In this document: piece by piece, positions 36,127 to 48,420 of the stretch
How positions within the stretch are numbered: the stretch's first letter is position 1
Layout of the letters: each line of letters starts with the position of its first letter
Assembly (NCBI GenBank): GCA_000697475.1
Contig: JNEU01000764.1
Location: 1-64,000, forward strand
Direction of reading: 5' to 3'
Source: Lichtheimia corymbifera B2541
Lineage: Eukaryota; Mucoromycota; Mucoromycetes; Mucorales; Lichtheimiaceae
DNA: 64,000 nt
The notes under the pieces: model-generated
What the model saw: only the letters and a program-made list of their open reading frames with translations
Database searches by the model: none
What the model was told of the DNA's origin: nothing
Translations under genes and position numbers: made by a program

Positions 36127-37188
36127 TTAGGTGGAGGTGGTGGTGGGAACAGGTGTTGTTACTGGTGCCTTGCTCTTATTGATGGATGTCATAGCTTGAC
36201 CATATAACTCCTTAGCCTTGACCATGGCCACCGATCCGTATTGTTTGGTCAGCTGTTGGGCGCGTTTAGCTTGTTCTGCGACATGGCGATCAATGACCTC
36301 CTTATTTTGAGTGTAGAGGCGTGGTAAGGTGAATGCGCCCACAATAAACACACCGACCATGTACTTTGTGGGAATATAGGCGCCAAGGGTCCATACGAGA
36401 TAGGCAATGCCTGCCGCCCAAGCCGAACGTGCACTGTCTTCGATCAGCATCAAGCGAGTAATTTGCTGTACAATAGCTTCCAACACATCCACCGAACGTT
36501 GAGCAGCACGTTCCACACGGTCACGAGGAATTGAAATACCCTGTACGAAACGATCCCTATCATCATCCACCTATTAGTATCGGCAGTACGTACGAGGAAT
36601 AAAGAGAGAGAGAAGCTTACGTGTGTGGGTGACTACCAAGCACAAACTTTTGAGCATTCACGTGGCACCAGTTAAGTGCAGTCAAGATTGTAAATCCTGC
36701 AGCAGCCAGTTGCAACAAAGAGTAATACTGCGTCAAGATCAACACCGTCATCAAAGACGCGAAAAGAGCTGCACTTCGTACGGGTTGTTCCCAAAACAAC
36801 ATCGCGTGGACCCATCCGCTCACATATTGTGCTGTGCCAACTATACATTGTATGTACATCAATAAAGTTGCCACCAGTTGAATACAAAGATATGATTTGC
36901 TTACCTTCTTGAACAGAGGGCTTCTGCTTTTGTTCGTGCGATGCGGGCTTGAAATCATTGCTGGTGGTGTTGGTCTTACCATTGTGTTGGTTTGTATTGT
37001 TGCTGTTACCATTCACTAAAAAGAGAGGTACCCGTGTCATCTTTTGGTACGGGATTCTTTCTTGTCGCCACCGCCTGTTACTTACGGTATCCATTATTGT
37101 TGCTATTAGGAGCAAGGGAAGGAGCAGCAGCGCTCATACTAGCGTCCATATTGGCAAGGTTGTGTGCTGGCTTAACAACTTGAGTCAT
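36127..37188 (-). CDS. RTN1: Reticulon-like ER-shaping protein
   Basis: Reticulons bend ER membrane into tubules. Four exons (37188-37086, 37015-36905, 36840-36621, 36556-36127) give 287 aa. The first ~70 residues are disordered and rich in Asn, Ser and Lys. The reticulon homology domain follows. A first long hairpin holds 'WEQPVRSAALFASLMTVLIL' and 'SLLQLAAAGFTILTALNW'. A ~70-residue loop contains 'ERAAQRSVDVLEAIVQQITR'. A second hairpin holds 'AWAAGIAYLVWTLGAYIPTK' and 'MVGVFIVGAFTLPRLY'. 'FWEQPVRSA' and 'LPRLYTQNKEVID' are typical. The tail is amphipathic and Thr/Pro-rich. Splicing at the last acceptor uses GATGATAG rather than a nearer AATAG, because only that keeps frame. Confidence 0.9.
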
Positions 37189-37316
37189 TGTGTTGCGTGA
37201 AAGGGAATAAAAAAGTGAAAGAGAAGGAGAAACTGGATAAAAAGGATCGTGTCTTTTTTGTGTATGTGTGTGCACACCATGCATCAAATGTTTCATTTAT
37301 TGGGCCTGTCATATGA

Positions 37317-40300
37317 TCACTTCCGAGTATGTTCCGTTGTTGATGCTTCTGCTGCCGCCTCATCGTTTTCCTTTTGCTCTTCCTCCTTGAACAATAATCG
37401 AATGGCATCCGTAAACTTGGGTAAAATGGGAATCTGCTTGATGGCCACCGACATCATATCAAAGCTGAAACACACGTTTTGTTGCTCCTTGGAAAGGAGA
37501 GGAAGCTTTGGATAGCGTTGGCTGAAATGGTTGAGGAGCGTGTACTTTGCATTCATGCTATAACAACATGGTCAGCGCCACATATACACACAATGACGAC
37601 ACACAAGGGGTGATATAGGAGAGATTGAATTCAAACTTACCGCTGACCAACAGAAACAGCTTCTTGTGTCGTAGAGTGTCGCTTGGCAATAGCTTCTGCC
37701 ATCATACCATCTTCCAACGTAGCTTCATGAACAAGTAGTGTCGCGTTCTGGCCAGCTTCAATAAGATTATCGCAAGGTCGCGTGTCACCTGAGTAACTAT
37801 TGAAATAGCCAACATTGTCAATTGTTTGTTGTGTACACACACACACTCCTCTTGTTGTCCCCTTATTCTTACACAAGCTTCCATCCAGAGTCATGCTCAA
37901 TGTTCAGACCATATGCAAATCTGCAATGGATCACATTCACCGCTTGCATCACCTTGATGCCTAGATCCCTTTTCAGCTCCTTGAATCTATCATAGTAACT
38001 AATGTCAGCAATACGTCTTTAAAATGAACCAGTGGCAAAACATACAATGAAAGGTCAAATCCCGTTGGCTCATTGTTGGTGAGGATGCTCTCGTTTCTGA
38101 TGGCAAAGACTTGCTTTCCGAAACCAAAGGACTGCACGCAGCCGTACTCATTCAGCCAATGCTTGAAGATAAAAGGTGCCACCACATATAACCGCTTATT
38201 GTTGCCCTTGTTGAGCTATATTCAAATTGAGCTGCCTGTGCCAAGACTGCAGGGATGACAATGCTTACCTCCCACCATTTAGTCAACAAATGAATCACAC
38301 CAAGATGGTGATCAGCGTGAAGATGTGACACAAAGATACAGCGCAAATTCTTCAGTTCAGCATCCAATTTGTCTTCTCCAAATCGTCGCATCATTTGTCC
38401 ATAGGTGCCTTCACCAGCATCCAACATGATGGATCCTTGATCGCCAGGTAGCTTGACCATGGTCGCGCTCACTAGTGAGAGTGAGAGAAAGAGTTTAAGT
38501 TAGCCCATGGCGATATCAATCACACACCTTATTTACCATTTCGGTATTTTGAAGGAATAGAGCTGCCAGTGCCCAATGTAATCACTTGAACATCCTCTCC
38601 GGCAAACCTTTCACTGATATCAACAGCAGCTGCTTCGCGTTTGGCTCTGGCAATAGCACCCATCACCTCCGGGTTCCTTTGAATCCAATTGGTGGCTCGT
38701 GGTTTAGTGTGATCAAAAACAGGTTGCTGCAAGGAGGCGGTATCGACGCCCATTCGTGGCTCTAAACTCAATTGTCCCATGCTGGAAAATGCAAACGATT
38801 TGGGCGGCAAGTCCGTGTCTACCAACATGCATGAATGAATATTACTGCCCATCCATCTTGCTTTCACTTTTTTGCTTTACTTACAATCCTCCAACTTTTT
38901 ACGAGGGGTGTTGCTGTATTTTGGCACAGGGAAAATCTCTTGATCCAAATGCGAAAGCTTAAACTGACCAAAAGCATGTGATTCGTACAACACGGATTGG
39001 GCGCATATGTCGGTTGTGCTTATAACGTGCTACAATTAAGGATTTACAGTTAGCCGTTATCTCTCTTGCCTTACCCCTTATCGCCCCATCACGCATATCC
39101 TCTTACCTGCGTTTCTGATCCAAACTTGTTCATCCATGCACGGTATCGTGGGTCATCCAAAACATCCTGTCCTATGATGTGGATAATTGCGCCTGGCTTA
39201 TCGGTTGTCTGGTATTGTGCAAACTCGGGCGATGATATCAAATTATCCAAATAGCGAACGCTAGGACAATCCACCAACATAAACAACTAAAATAAACCAT
39301 ATCAGTCTTTGTGTGCTTCTCCACATGATAAATAAAAAAGATACATACATGGCCTGGAACAGGTGGATCCATCACTTGGTTTGGTTCAATGACACGGCCG
39401 TCGTCAAGCGTCACTGTTTGACCTCGCTGCAAACGTCCTAGATACCATTCACCACATTAGCCATAATCCCAAAGTATCATCCTTCATACGACTTTACCAT
39501 AAATAGGACCTGGAGGGATACCCAATGCCAATGCAGCATCCTTTTTGAATTTACCAGGCAACGTTGGGCCACGACAAATGTAGGTAACGGCAGCAGGATA
39601 TTCATAGGTGGGAGGCAATCTAGCACGTATACGTTCGAATGATCGTTGTGGTTGTGCTGCTATCTCGGTATCCTCCATGACGATTTCATCAGGGTTGTTT
39701 CTTGGTGAACAAGGTGCTTCAATAGTATGAGCTGGTGGTCGTGCTGATTTCTTTTTCTTTTTGTTGTTGTTGTTGCTGTTGTTGTTGTTGCTTGGAGGAA
39801 GTTCAAACATATTGTTGAGAATGTCCCGTCGTGCAGCTAAATCCCGTTCCTCTGTAGTGATGGCAACCTCGTCTTCGGCAGCGTCAGAACGTCGTCGTTT
39901 GATACCAGGCTTCATGTAGTTGTCAGGAAGAATCACCACCGGTGTTACTGTTAATGGACCCTTGTGCTTGGGTGGAGATGCTTCACCAAATTCCTCAGTC
40001 TTTACTGAAAGGGATGACCTGGTTCAACATTGAGATGAAAGTCAATATCCATGAATCAATCACGTGAATGACTCTTTTCGTTACCGGTAAATGAAATGCC
40101 GAGTGGATGCCATGAAATGGGTAAGGTTTTTTGGGCCATGGATCGTCAGGTCCTTGACACCACCATCAGCCACAGTCAATAGCATGCCTATTGTTGTTTT
40201 ATGCATTAGAGTGTATGCCGTTTATGCAACAGCCTTATCCCTTCATACCTGGTAGACCGCCAACACAATCCCAAGTGACTCGTGTCATGTAAATGTCCTT

Positions 40301-40536
40301 TAGCTTGGACCATTTGACCTTTTCCTCGACGCATAAACGTTGTGTTCCTTCACGACAGTTGAACATGTAACGCTGAGAATCGTAATGGACCATAATGGAG
40401 GGGGGACCTTCGGGTGAAGAATGACCGAGGAATTGAATGTATGCCTTCATGGTGCGTCGAGTGACAAGGTTATAGAGTTGGGGTCTATGAAAAAAGGATT
40501 GTGTGCGGGTGAAAGAGAACAGTGCCAAAGGCGGCA
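37317..40536 (-). CDS. TRZ1: Long-form tRNase Z (3' tRNA processing endonuclease)
   Basis: Cuts 3' trailers from tRNA precursors in the nucleus and mitochondria. Twelve exons run from 40536 or 40450 down to 37317, with junctions at 40249/40187, 40085/40018, 39498/39437, 39349/39286, 39107/39029, 38885/38818, 38537/38471, 38269/38215, 38046/37986, 37873/37796 and 37641/37557. This gives 801 aa from the ATG at 40450, or 830 aa from the ATG at 40536. The N-terminal half starts 'AYIQFLGHSSPEGPPSIMVH' and is the degenerate metallo-lactamase copy. The C-terminal half has 'TLGTGSSIPSKYRN', the catalytic 'FVSHLHADHHLG', and later 'SGDTRPCD' and 'LLVHEATLED'. A Lys/Arg and poly-Asn linker sits in exon 3. 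The 40536 start adds a basic, acid-free leader that looks like a mitochondrial presequence, but a splice acceptor inside it makes a 5'-UTR intron possible too. Confidence 0.93.
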
Positions 40537-41434
40537 TAACCCAACTGAATGATGCATACTTGCTCACATTTTTCCCCTCTCATACTCCATGCGTCGTCCT
40601 TTCAAAGCCACCACCATTATCACAGTCCATCCCATCCCATCCCATCCACCTATAAAGATGTGAAACCTATCCGCACAGCTTACACTACTACTACCATAAT
40701 GGTATTACACTGATTATTTACATGTGCATCATCATTGATTTTGAGAAGAAAGGGGGAGTTGCCATGTTGTCGATATTAAGAGTTCATGCCATTGTCTATA
40801 TGTATCCCCAATGACAGCACAGCATGTATGATGGAATGACCCTGGATTGGGAAAAACGAAGTTGCTATGGCAACATGACGCACGTGGCAACGATCATGTG
40901 AGATGTGATATCGTGGCAAATGCGCGAATGTGTGTGTGTGCGTGTGTGTGTGCGTGGATATAAAGTGCTTTTGATCTTGTTGAATACACAAAAGACGTTG
41001 CACGTAATTAGAGTCAGTCAGGAGCGATTACCAGCAGAATGCAAAAAGTCGGATGAGTCAAGGAAACAATGCGCCACGATGCAGCATGACCGATATGGAA
41101 GGTTGACGACGCCTACTCTTTTGGTATGCAACGGAGCTGAACACAGCCGAGTTACCCCCCTCCAATGATAATCCAAGTTGATCCCTCTCACATAAAATGA
41201 TAACCTTCACCAAAGCCCACTCATCTCTCCAATATTGGGAATATCTGGGGGAGTTCTTAATCAAGAAAAGGATGTCACTATAGCTTATTGTGTAAGGGAG
41301 AGAAAAGAATTCAAGTTGGAAACGAGGGAAAAACTATAACGATCGAAGGATACTCATCATCCGGTTTTAGCTTTCCGATAAAAAAGAACCCCATTCCCAG
41401 TCTTTTTCTTTTACTTTCTCTTCCCTCGTTCACA
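40537..41434. other. Divergent promoter region between TRZ1 and the bZIP gene
   Basis: About 0.9 kb between divergent starts, with a (TG)n run at ~40928-40954, 'CCCATCCCATCCCATCC' near 40630 and a CT-rich stretch just before 41435. No gene is supported. Confidence 0.6.
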
Positions 41435-43060
41435 ATGGACTTCAGCAATGACGATTTCCTCAACTGGGTGCTTCAGCAGACAGAGATTGAGCTACCCCAG
41501 CAACAGTTATTGAATACCCAAGAGCCCACATACGCTCACGACAAACAACCTGCTGGCAGCAATAATGAAACAATGGCAGCAACTGCAGCAGCACCCTATA
41601 CTTTGACCTTTGACAATGCACAACCAACGCCTGATATGGACATGCTTTTTACTCCTCAACAATGGGACCAGGGAATACCATCGATCAACAGCAATGATCA
41701 TAGTCCATTGATGCAGTCGTATCATAGTGGGAGCAGCACCAGTGGAAGTTCATCTGATAGCAGCGACAAGGAAAGCAGCCCTCTTCCTAGATCACCATCC
41801 CCTCCAGCTACCAAAGGACGATTCACTAGCAAAGCAGCACTCAAACCTTTCATACCTGAGGACATTGAGCCACCTACCAATGCCGACCATCGTACAATGC
41901 CTACCACCGGTCGACTTGATTTCCGTGTTACAGCAACCCCTGATTACAATGTCAGTGCCTCTGATTTGAAAAAGATGACATCCAAAGAGCGAAGACAATT
42001 ACGCAATAAGATCTCGGCTCGCAATTTTCGACAACGAAGAAAAGGTAAGAAATATACGAATGTATTATTGGATCAATGTGTCTAACCATATGAGACTTTA
42101 GATTATATTACATCACTGGAGGAGGAAATTGAAGAATTGAAATTGGATAAGGCTCAGATGAGAAATGAGATCAACAAGGTGTATGAGCTTGTAAGCAAAT
42201 TACGCAAGGAAAATGAAAAGCTGCGTTCAGATATGATGATGGTACGCCAACAGCAACAGCAACAGCAACAACAACAACAACAGCCATCACCCGATATACC
42301 AGCCATGAGCGTTCTCAACAATACGGACGAAAATGCATTGACCACGTGGGATGCTCTTTTACGGGATTCAACATGGTTATCACACGCAGCCATGCCACAA
42401 TGGGACTTTTCCCACGTCCTTTCCAAAGATCAAGAAAAGTCTTCTGTTTCTTTGCGTTTGAATGCACGAGAAATGATCCAACGGTATCCATTGCTTGCAC
42501 CTGCCTTGATGTCTATTGTACTCGATCACACCATGGGCATGAGCAGCGAGCAACTGCTGGCAGCTTCCACTTCTTCCTCATCTTCGATCCCTCTTTACAA
42601 CAATCGGGATGGAAAAGCGCTCATGCCTTTGCTTTATGAGGCGTTACAAGAACGACGTGCATCGATATCTGAGATCACAGATGATGAGGAAATGACAACA
42701 GCAAGTGAACGAGATGACGATGACGATAGCAGTGACAGCGATGAGGATGAGGATGACGAGGATATGCAACTTGTGAAAAGATTGCAGCAACAGCAATATG
42801 AAGAAGCAGCCTCGGGCGATTCCATGTCATGTCGTGAATGGGTCAAGAACAAGTTATGTTGCTTAAATGGTCGATGCGAGCAGCAATGTTGTGTACGCAG
42901 GTTGGCATGTTATGCCATCACAGCCGCTTACCAAGCTTGTGTACAACAATTGTGTGATATCAAGCAAAAGGATATTGAAGGTTGCTGCTCAAAGAACCTC
43001 CCAGAGACACCAACGGCTCATCAAGTATCAGCTACCTGCGCGGTCCAATGTGGATGCTAA
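41435..43060 (+). CDS. bZIP transcription factor with cysteine-rich C-terminus
   Basis: Two exons (41435-42044, 42102-43060) encode 522 aa. The basic region 'SKERRQLRNKISARNFRQRR' has the N-x2-S-A-R-x-F-R-x-R-R pattern of fungal bZIP DNA-binding helices. The leucine-zipper coiled coil follows ('YITSLEEEIEELKLDKAQM' onward, about residues 205-260), and the intron falls exactly between basic region and zipper. A poly-Gln tract comes next, then a helical region with 'REMIQRYPLLAPALMSIVL', an Asp/Glu/Ser-rich segment, and a C-terminal ~80 residues holding about 15 cysteines, several as CC pairs. Yap1/Pap1 factors have Cys-rich domains for redox sensing, but with far fewer cysteines. Redox or metal sensing here is inference. 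Confidence 0.88.
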
Positions 43061-43492
43061 AACATTCGATACATCTTCTTCCATCCTTATTGTATACATC
43101 CTACCTCTCCCACACACACACACACACACACGCACACGCCCACAATACCACTATCATACCGCCTATTGCCGTTTCGTACATATCAATGTTTCTTTTTCTT
43201 GCTTTTAGTCTGCACAGCATCTCTTGCATAATATACATGTATTCCATTTAACTCGTTTGTCTCTCTTGGTTATTGTCACATGCATGCATGATTCAAGTTT
43301 TCTTTTGGTTTTTCATATATGCCAAATGGGTTACTTTATTTATTAAAGACGCGAGCATGCTACAAGGAGCTGGCTTGAGAAAAATGCAACGGTAGTTACT
43401 GGCGGATCATATGATGTTAGCACGTATTCATGCGCGGAATTGGATCACAGCTACTCCTTCTTCCTTTTGCCTCCCTTGATCAGCTCGATTCA
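43061..43492. other. Short intergenic with (CA)n run
   Basis: It contains a (CA)n microsatellite at ~43111-43137 and otherwise unremarkable sequence between the bZIP and F-box-like genes. Confidence 0.6.
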
Positions 43493-45247
43493 ATGACTGT
43501 CAACCACATTTCAAATACTCGCCCTCCTTTGGAGAAGCTTTCCCTAGAGATCTTGCTCCACATCCAAAGCTTCCTAAGTGACTGGGATGACAGGTTTCAT
43601 TTCGCCAAAATCAACGAGCGTGTCTGGTACATCAGCAGCAGGCTTCGATTATCAACACCCCTCAGACTCGATATTTGCAGCACCAACGTCCTTAAAATCA
43701 TGTGTTCCCAAGTCATTCAGCTTCCTGATCAGCATCTTCCACGACTCCTCCTTGCTTCCATCATTCAATACAGCTATGCAGCACGCAGGTTCCATATCCC
43801 ATCATGTCGCAGCAACCAAAAGAGCTTTGCACACTATTTCATTGGCCAAATCAGCAAACGCCATGATGCAAAAAAGATCACAATAGCTGTGGATTATCAG
43901 CATGCAGCTATATGGCAAAGGGCAACAGCCATCCACCACAGCACTGTGAAGATTGCAGCAACTGGTATCGAGGAAATTAATGACGATCACATTGACACCG
44001 ACCTTTTTGTGACACCACCCGAAGCTGAGAGAGCAAAACGCACAATCAAGGAGTTGTACGTGAAAGCGGGAAAATGCGTACTACGCAGCGTAGAGGGTTT
44101 CGACAGCAATGATGAACATTCGATGATACCTTTGGGTGCGGTATCAATACTTGACAAGGGTGCGAAATATGAACGTGTCACTACATCAGCAACAAGTGAT
44201 GATCCCCGCCTCTCTCCATCCACCACCATTGATATCACCGATGCCCATGACCTTGTTCGCAATCTTGGAGACCGTTATATGGAAATGGTGATTCTTTTTG
44301 GACAATTCTGGTTTCTTGTCACAAGCTTCGATGTATTCATTCACAAATCGCTTGATATCGATGACTGCGCAAACAAAACTGATCGCCAATACGAGTCACA
44401 TCCAAAAGCATGCATCATATCCAAAAGCATGCATGGGCAAGCGACCTACCATGAATTATCAGTGTTTATAGCCAATGTTGAGCTTGTTGCCGTGGGAGGA
44501 TTTTTTGGGAAAGATGATCATCCTGAGATAACTGGATTCCTTGGTTCGTCAATCAAGCATTTGCCTGTGGAACTACGACAACCAACAACATCAATGCAAA
44601 TATTGGTGCGAATGAAGAGTGCAGAGAGCTCTGTTTCGAATCGACACTTACGACAATATGCAAAAATGGCAGCATTCCACACGTGGTCATTCCACAGTTT
44701 ACGTTTTGCCACCCGCGATTTTTATCCCGTCAATCCTCTCGCGTTCGGGGATCATGCTGTAACTATCAACGGTCTTGGAGGCATCCCTTGTCGTCTTGCA
44801 TCTCGTTTTTTCCTCTGCGTTGCCAAGCGTCGAGTATGTGGCAGTGATATTGAATATGCTCTCATGAAAGCGGTATCGGATCCAATGTTGGAAAAGTCGA
44901 CCAAGAACATGAAGCCAATTACGTTTCGCAAGATAAGCAAGAGTGCAACATTGTCTTCGTCAACTACCGGGTTCATGAAGACTGCGATTGATGCGATGAC
45001 ACTGCTAGAGAAAGATCTGGGGAAGAACGACTCGATTTGTTTGCAGAGCATGCCAGTACTTTCAGAAATGGTGGTGAAGTTATTAAACGCAGGCTACGCT
45101 GATCGATTGACAACTGCAAATAAGACGGCAACAAAATTATATGCCAGCAAATACCGTTTCAACGCTACTCCGTAAGTAAGCCAGTAATCACGCACATCCT
45201 GCAATGTGAATTAATCGCCATTTTCTAGTCATGTCCTTCATTCATGA
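43493..45247 (+). CDS. F-box-like protein, otherwise unrecognised
   Basis: A long, almost intronless gene of 560-565 aa. Residues ~11-50 ('RPPLEKLSLEILLHIQSFLS' then 'WDDRFHFAKINERVWYISS') look like a degenerate F-box, which would link the protein to SCF ubiquitin ligases through Skp1. The rest has no repeat (LRR, WD) or other domain that I can name. The ATG at 43493 is preferred over 43430 because the F-box follows it at the usual distance. The frame stops at 45175, but that stop lies within a GTAAGTAAG donor. Splicing from 45171 to 45229 would replace it with a five-codon longer end (stop at 45247). The codon usage is slightly less biased than its neighbours, which fits a lineage-specific gene. 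Confidence 0.6.
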
Positions 45248-45700
45248 TCATCGCGTATTCTCCGACTCCTTTTGATGACCATGAAGAGACTGAAGTGTGA
45301 GGAACAACAGGACGGCATATTATCAAGATTGATGGCTGTTGATTTGAAAAGGCTCCTCCAACAACGTATCATCATCATTACAACGTATCATCACCATTGC
45401 AACGTATCATCAGTACAACGTATCATCATCAGAACAACGTATGTATCACCGTTACAACGTATCATCATCAACCAACCACATATCAATATCATCAAGCAGC
45501 ACAAGGTCCAATCAAACGCAAATGATAGAGATGGCCAAAGCCTTGCTTAGTTTGCTTTTTCTCATCCACATTTTTTTCTCCCTTCGTGTCATACACAATT
45601 AAAGTCATCCCACGTTCCGTTCAACCCCTCTTATTAGCAATCTAGTGCGTGAAAGAATAAAAGAATAAGACGCTTTATTGTATGGTGTATATCTCAAACT
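45248..45700. other. Intergenic with minisatellite
   Basis: Downstream flank of the F-box-like gene. It contains the ACAACGTATCATC minisatellite listed separately and no supported gene. Confidence 0.6.
45361..45472. repeat. Minisatellite, ~16-18 bp unit, about six copies
   Basis: Repeats of 'ACAACGTATCATCATC' with small changes (CACCATTGC, CAGT, CATCAGA spacers). The unit is short and imperfect, and the spacers are not unique 30-mers, so it is not a CRISPR array. Confidence 0.85.
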
Positions 45701-45864
45701 ATGTCCTCTCTCAGTTCTCAAAGTAACCTGATAGGATTACCCTGATTAACAGGATCAACCAACGAGAAGGTGGAAGACAACTGATCCCAAAAGGAAAACC
45801 GCAGCCAGCCAGGCTGACTGTGGTCACTGATGGCTCATCCTCACGAAGCCTGCCGAACAGTAAC

Positions 45865-46095
45865 CAGTGTGGAACTTGTAGCCTGCCGTACAGTAACTCC
45901 AAGCAACGACATCTTTACAATGCTCGTATAAACACATCAGTCAAACAAATGAGCTCAGAGCGCGGCTCCATCCGTATCAACCCCCCGATGAGAGCCTCGC
46001 TGAGAAGGATCAAAGAGGAACTTGAAGCCTGCCTTACAGACACTCCAAGCTAATACACCCTTGAGGATGGTCGTGTAAGCACATTAAGTGGAACT
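45865..46095. repeat. Degenerate ~150-bp direct duplication
   Basis: The sequence from 45869 ('GGAACTTGTAGCCTGCCGTA', then 'ACTCCAAGC', 'GCTCGTATAAACACAT') recurs from 46018 ('GGAACTTGAAGCCTGCCTTA', 'ACTCCAAGC', 'GGTCGTGTAAGCACAT'). A third shorter match precedes them at ~45836 ('GAAGCCTGCCGAACAGTAAC'). Confidence 0.7.
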
Positions 46096-46789
46096 GAAAA
46101 GGAGTTGGAAGCGTTTCTTCAGTTTTAAAAGCATGCCAGTGTGACAAGCTTTCCTGTTGCTGCGGCGAACTGTCCTCGTGACCCCAAACTTTCAGCCTTT
46201 TCTATTGGTTTTATTCTGCGCACCTACTTTGAAGCACTGGTTAGCTACACACTGAGCCCACCCACTTCAACCCCCCCCCACACGCACCATCCAGCCAAAC
46301 AAACCTTACTTTGTACGATCCAATTATACGATCCAACAATAACCATAATTACAATTGCCTTACTATAGATTTCCTAGGTCTCTCTTCTTGGTTACCATAG
46401 CAACCGGGAATCACTACGCGCGCACCAAAATCATAGCCATGGTAGCAACGTAATCCAGCCAACCAACCAGATAAACATATCCCTCCACATCAATCCACAT
46501 TGGCCATGCCCGCACCACCTTTTGCTATCCCATGTCGCCTGCATTCATCCATCATTGACCATGCATGCACAAATTTTACTCCTTCATCTTGCGAACACCC
46601 TATATTACATCCATTTTCATGTGCAATCTGTTCCCTACTACATATTCTCCCTCCTTCCAATCCAGAAACCACCCAGTGATCCACAAGTTAAGTATATGAA
46701 CTGATGGCAATAATGCTCGTTTAGATAATACGTTGAATTTAATTGGAGTGTCGAAGAATAGCACACGGTAGTGTATATGTGGTTTATCA

Positions 46790-48420
46790 TGAAAGTATGA
46801 TTTGTAAACATCCTTCATCCATGATTGTAACATAGCTGCTGCATGCATTGACCTGAGTATTCCAATAGCGTCCATGACTGTATAGCACCTTTCGCCAAGA
46901 TATCATCCATTTGGTCAATCCCATCCAATCCATCATCATCCTAACCCGTATCCACGTGATCGTTCTTGCGGACGACGTTCGCTCCAAGTAACCAAAGCAG
47001 CATTCCAGGAGATCTCATCACTGTACTTGATTGCATCCATCCATCAAATCCACCATGTTGGTCGAAGACAGCCATGTGATAGTTGCTGATATGCTTCCTT
47101 CTCCATCCGGCTGCTGGTCAATCCTTTCTTGGTCATTTTCTTCCATCGCAGCTCAACAAGGTGAAGATTGCGGGTGTACTTGATAGCTGATATGACATCC
47201 CATCCATTGTAATCCGTATGTATCAAAGCAGGTTGCTGCAAGTAATATGAGGCAATAAAGTAAAGGCCTTGCTAATAGAAACGGCTGCTATCTTTGGTGG
47301 TGACAGAGGAGTGTGCAAGAGCGTGTGTTGTAGTAGAGTGACAAGGCTGTGAATGCTGTTACGATTGGTTGTGGCAGAAGACTGTACAGGAGAACGTGCA
47401 GTGTCAAGGAATGCCGGTGTTGTTGTAGTGGAGTGCACACGCCATGAACTAGCCCATTTAGTCAAAGACAATCGGATCAAGACATTCGTAGCATTGAAGT
47501 GATGGGTTGAAGCAAGACAATCCTTCGTAGGTGGTAGTTGTAGTTGAATGGGCCAACAGTTGAGAATGGGAGGAGGAGGAAGAGGGAAGAGGCTGAGAGT
47601 GGAAGAAGTGGAAATTAAATATGTCAGGCACCGTCCGACAGATCCATGCACACTATAAATTAATCCATGACCTTGATCGCCTCTCTCGAACCTGAAATTT
47701 TCACATAAGATGCTCTTGATTATGCTGATCAACTTTGTATTAATAACGGAGCCATGCTTCATTCAGAGTTTTTGAATGGGAGGATGTAATGTGGAGTTCA
47801 CTATGACTGACGGAAATTCCGTGTCCGCCCGGATCCGTTGAAATGTCAAATAGTATGAATAATCATGGGATTGCCCATCTGGAACTTGAAACTTGGTATG
47901 AAGGTTCTCTGAGTAATGCTGATCAACTTCATTCATTTAAAAACCGCATGCTTCATTATGGTGTTCCAATGAATCGGGCGGTCCAAATATAGGGGGACGA
48001 TGGACGGACGGAACGCAAGTAGGGTGCATAGTGGACACCCCCACGATTGGCCACCTCCGTCGTCAAACTTGGTCAGACGGTAGGCTTCGACATGCTGATC
48101 AACTCCATTCAATTAAAAACCATACACTGCATTATGATAATTGTGAATGGGAGCGTCCGACGATGAACGGATGCGGATATATGTAGGGTGGACGGCCCAT
48201 GACCTCGAGATTGCCACCACAAACCTCAAACTTTCACACAAGATGCTCTTCGGCACGCTGGTCAACTGTGTCATAATAAAGACCTTACGATTCAATATGA
48301 TAATTTGGAGAAAAGTGTACCTTTATGTTTGTTCATTGTAAGCGTGATGCTATGAGTATTGGTCTTTGTCCATTGGCAAGTAACTCACTCATAGAACCAA
48401 AGATGCAGAAACCCTGTGTG
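46790..48420. repeat. Dispersed repeat family, copy C (left, middle and unit cluster)
   Basis: The most complete of the three copies. The left part (46800-47170) matches copy B, the middle (47215-47600) matches copies A and B, and the right part (47690-48310) is a run of four ~165-200 bp units anchored at 47717, 47916, 48091 and 48257. These match the cluster in copy A. The end (~48310-48380, 'CTTTATGTTTGTTCATTGTAAGCGTGATGCTATG' broken by changes) matches the palindrome arm of copy A. No coding capacity is seen. The type of element is unknown. Confidence 0.75.
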
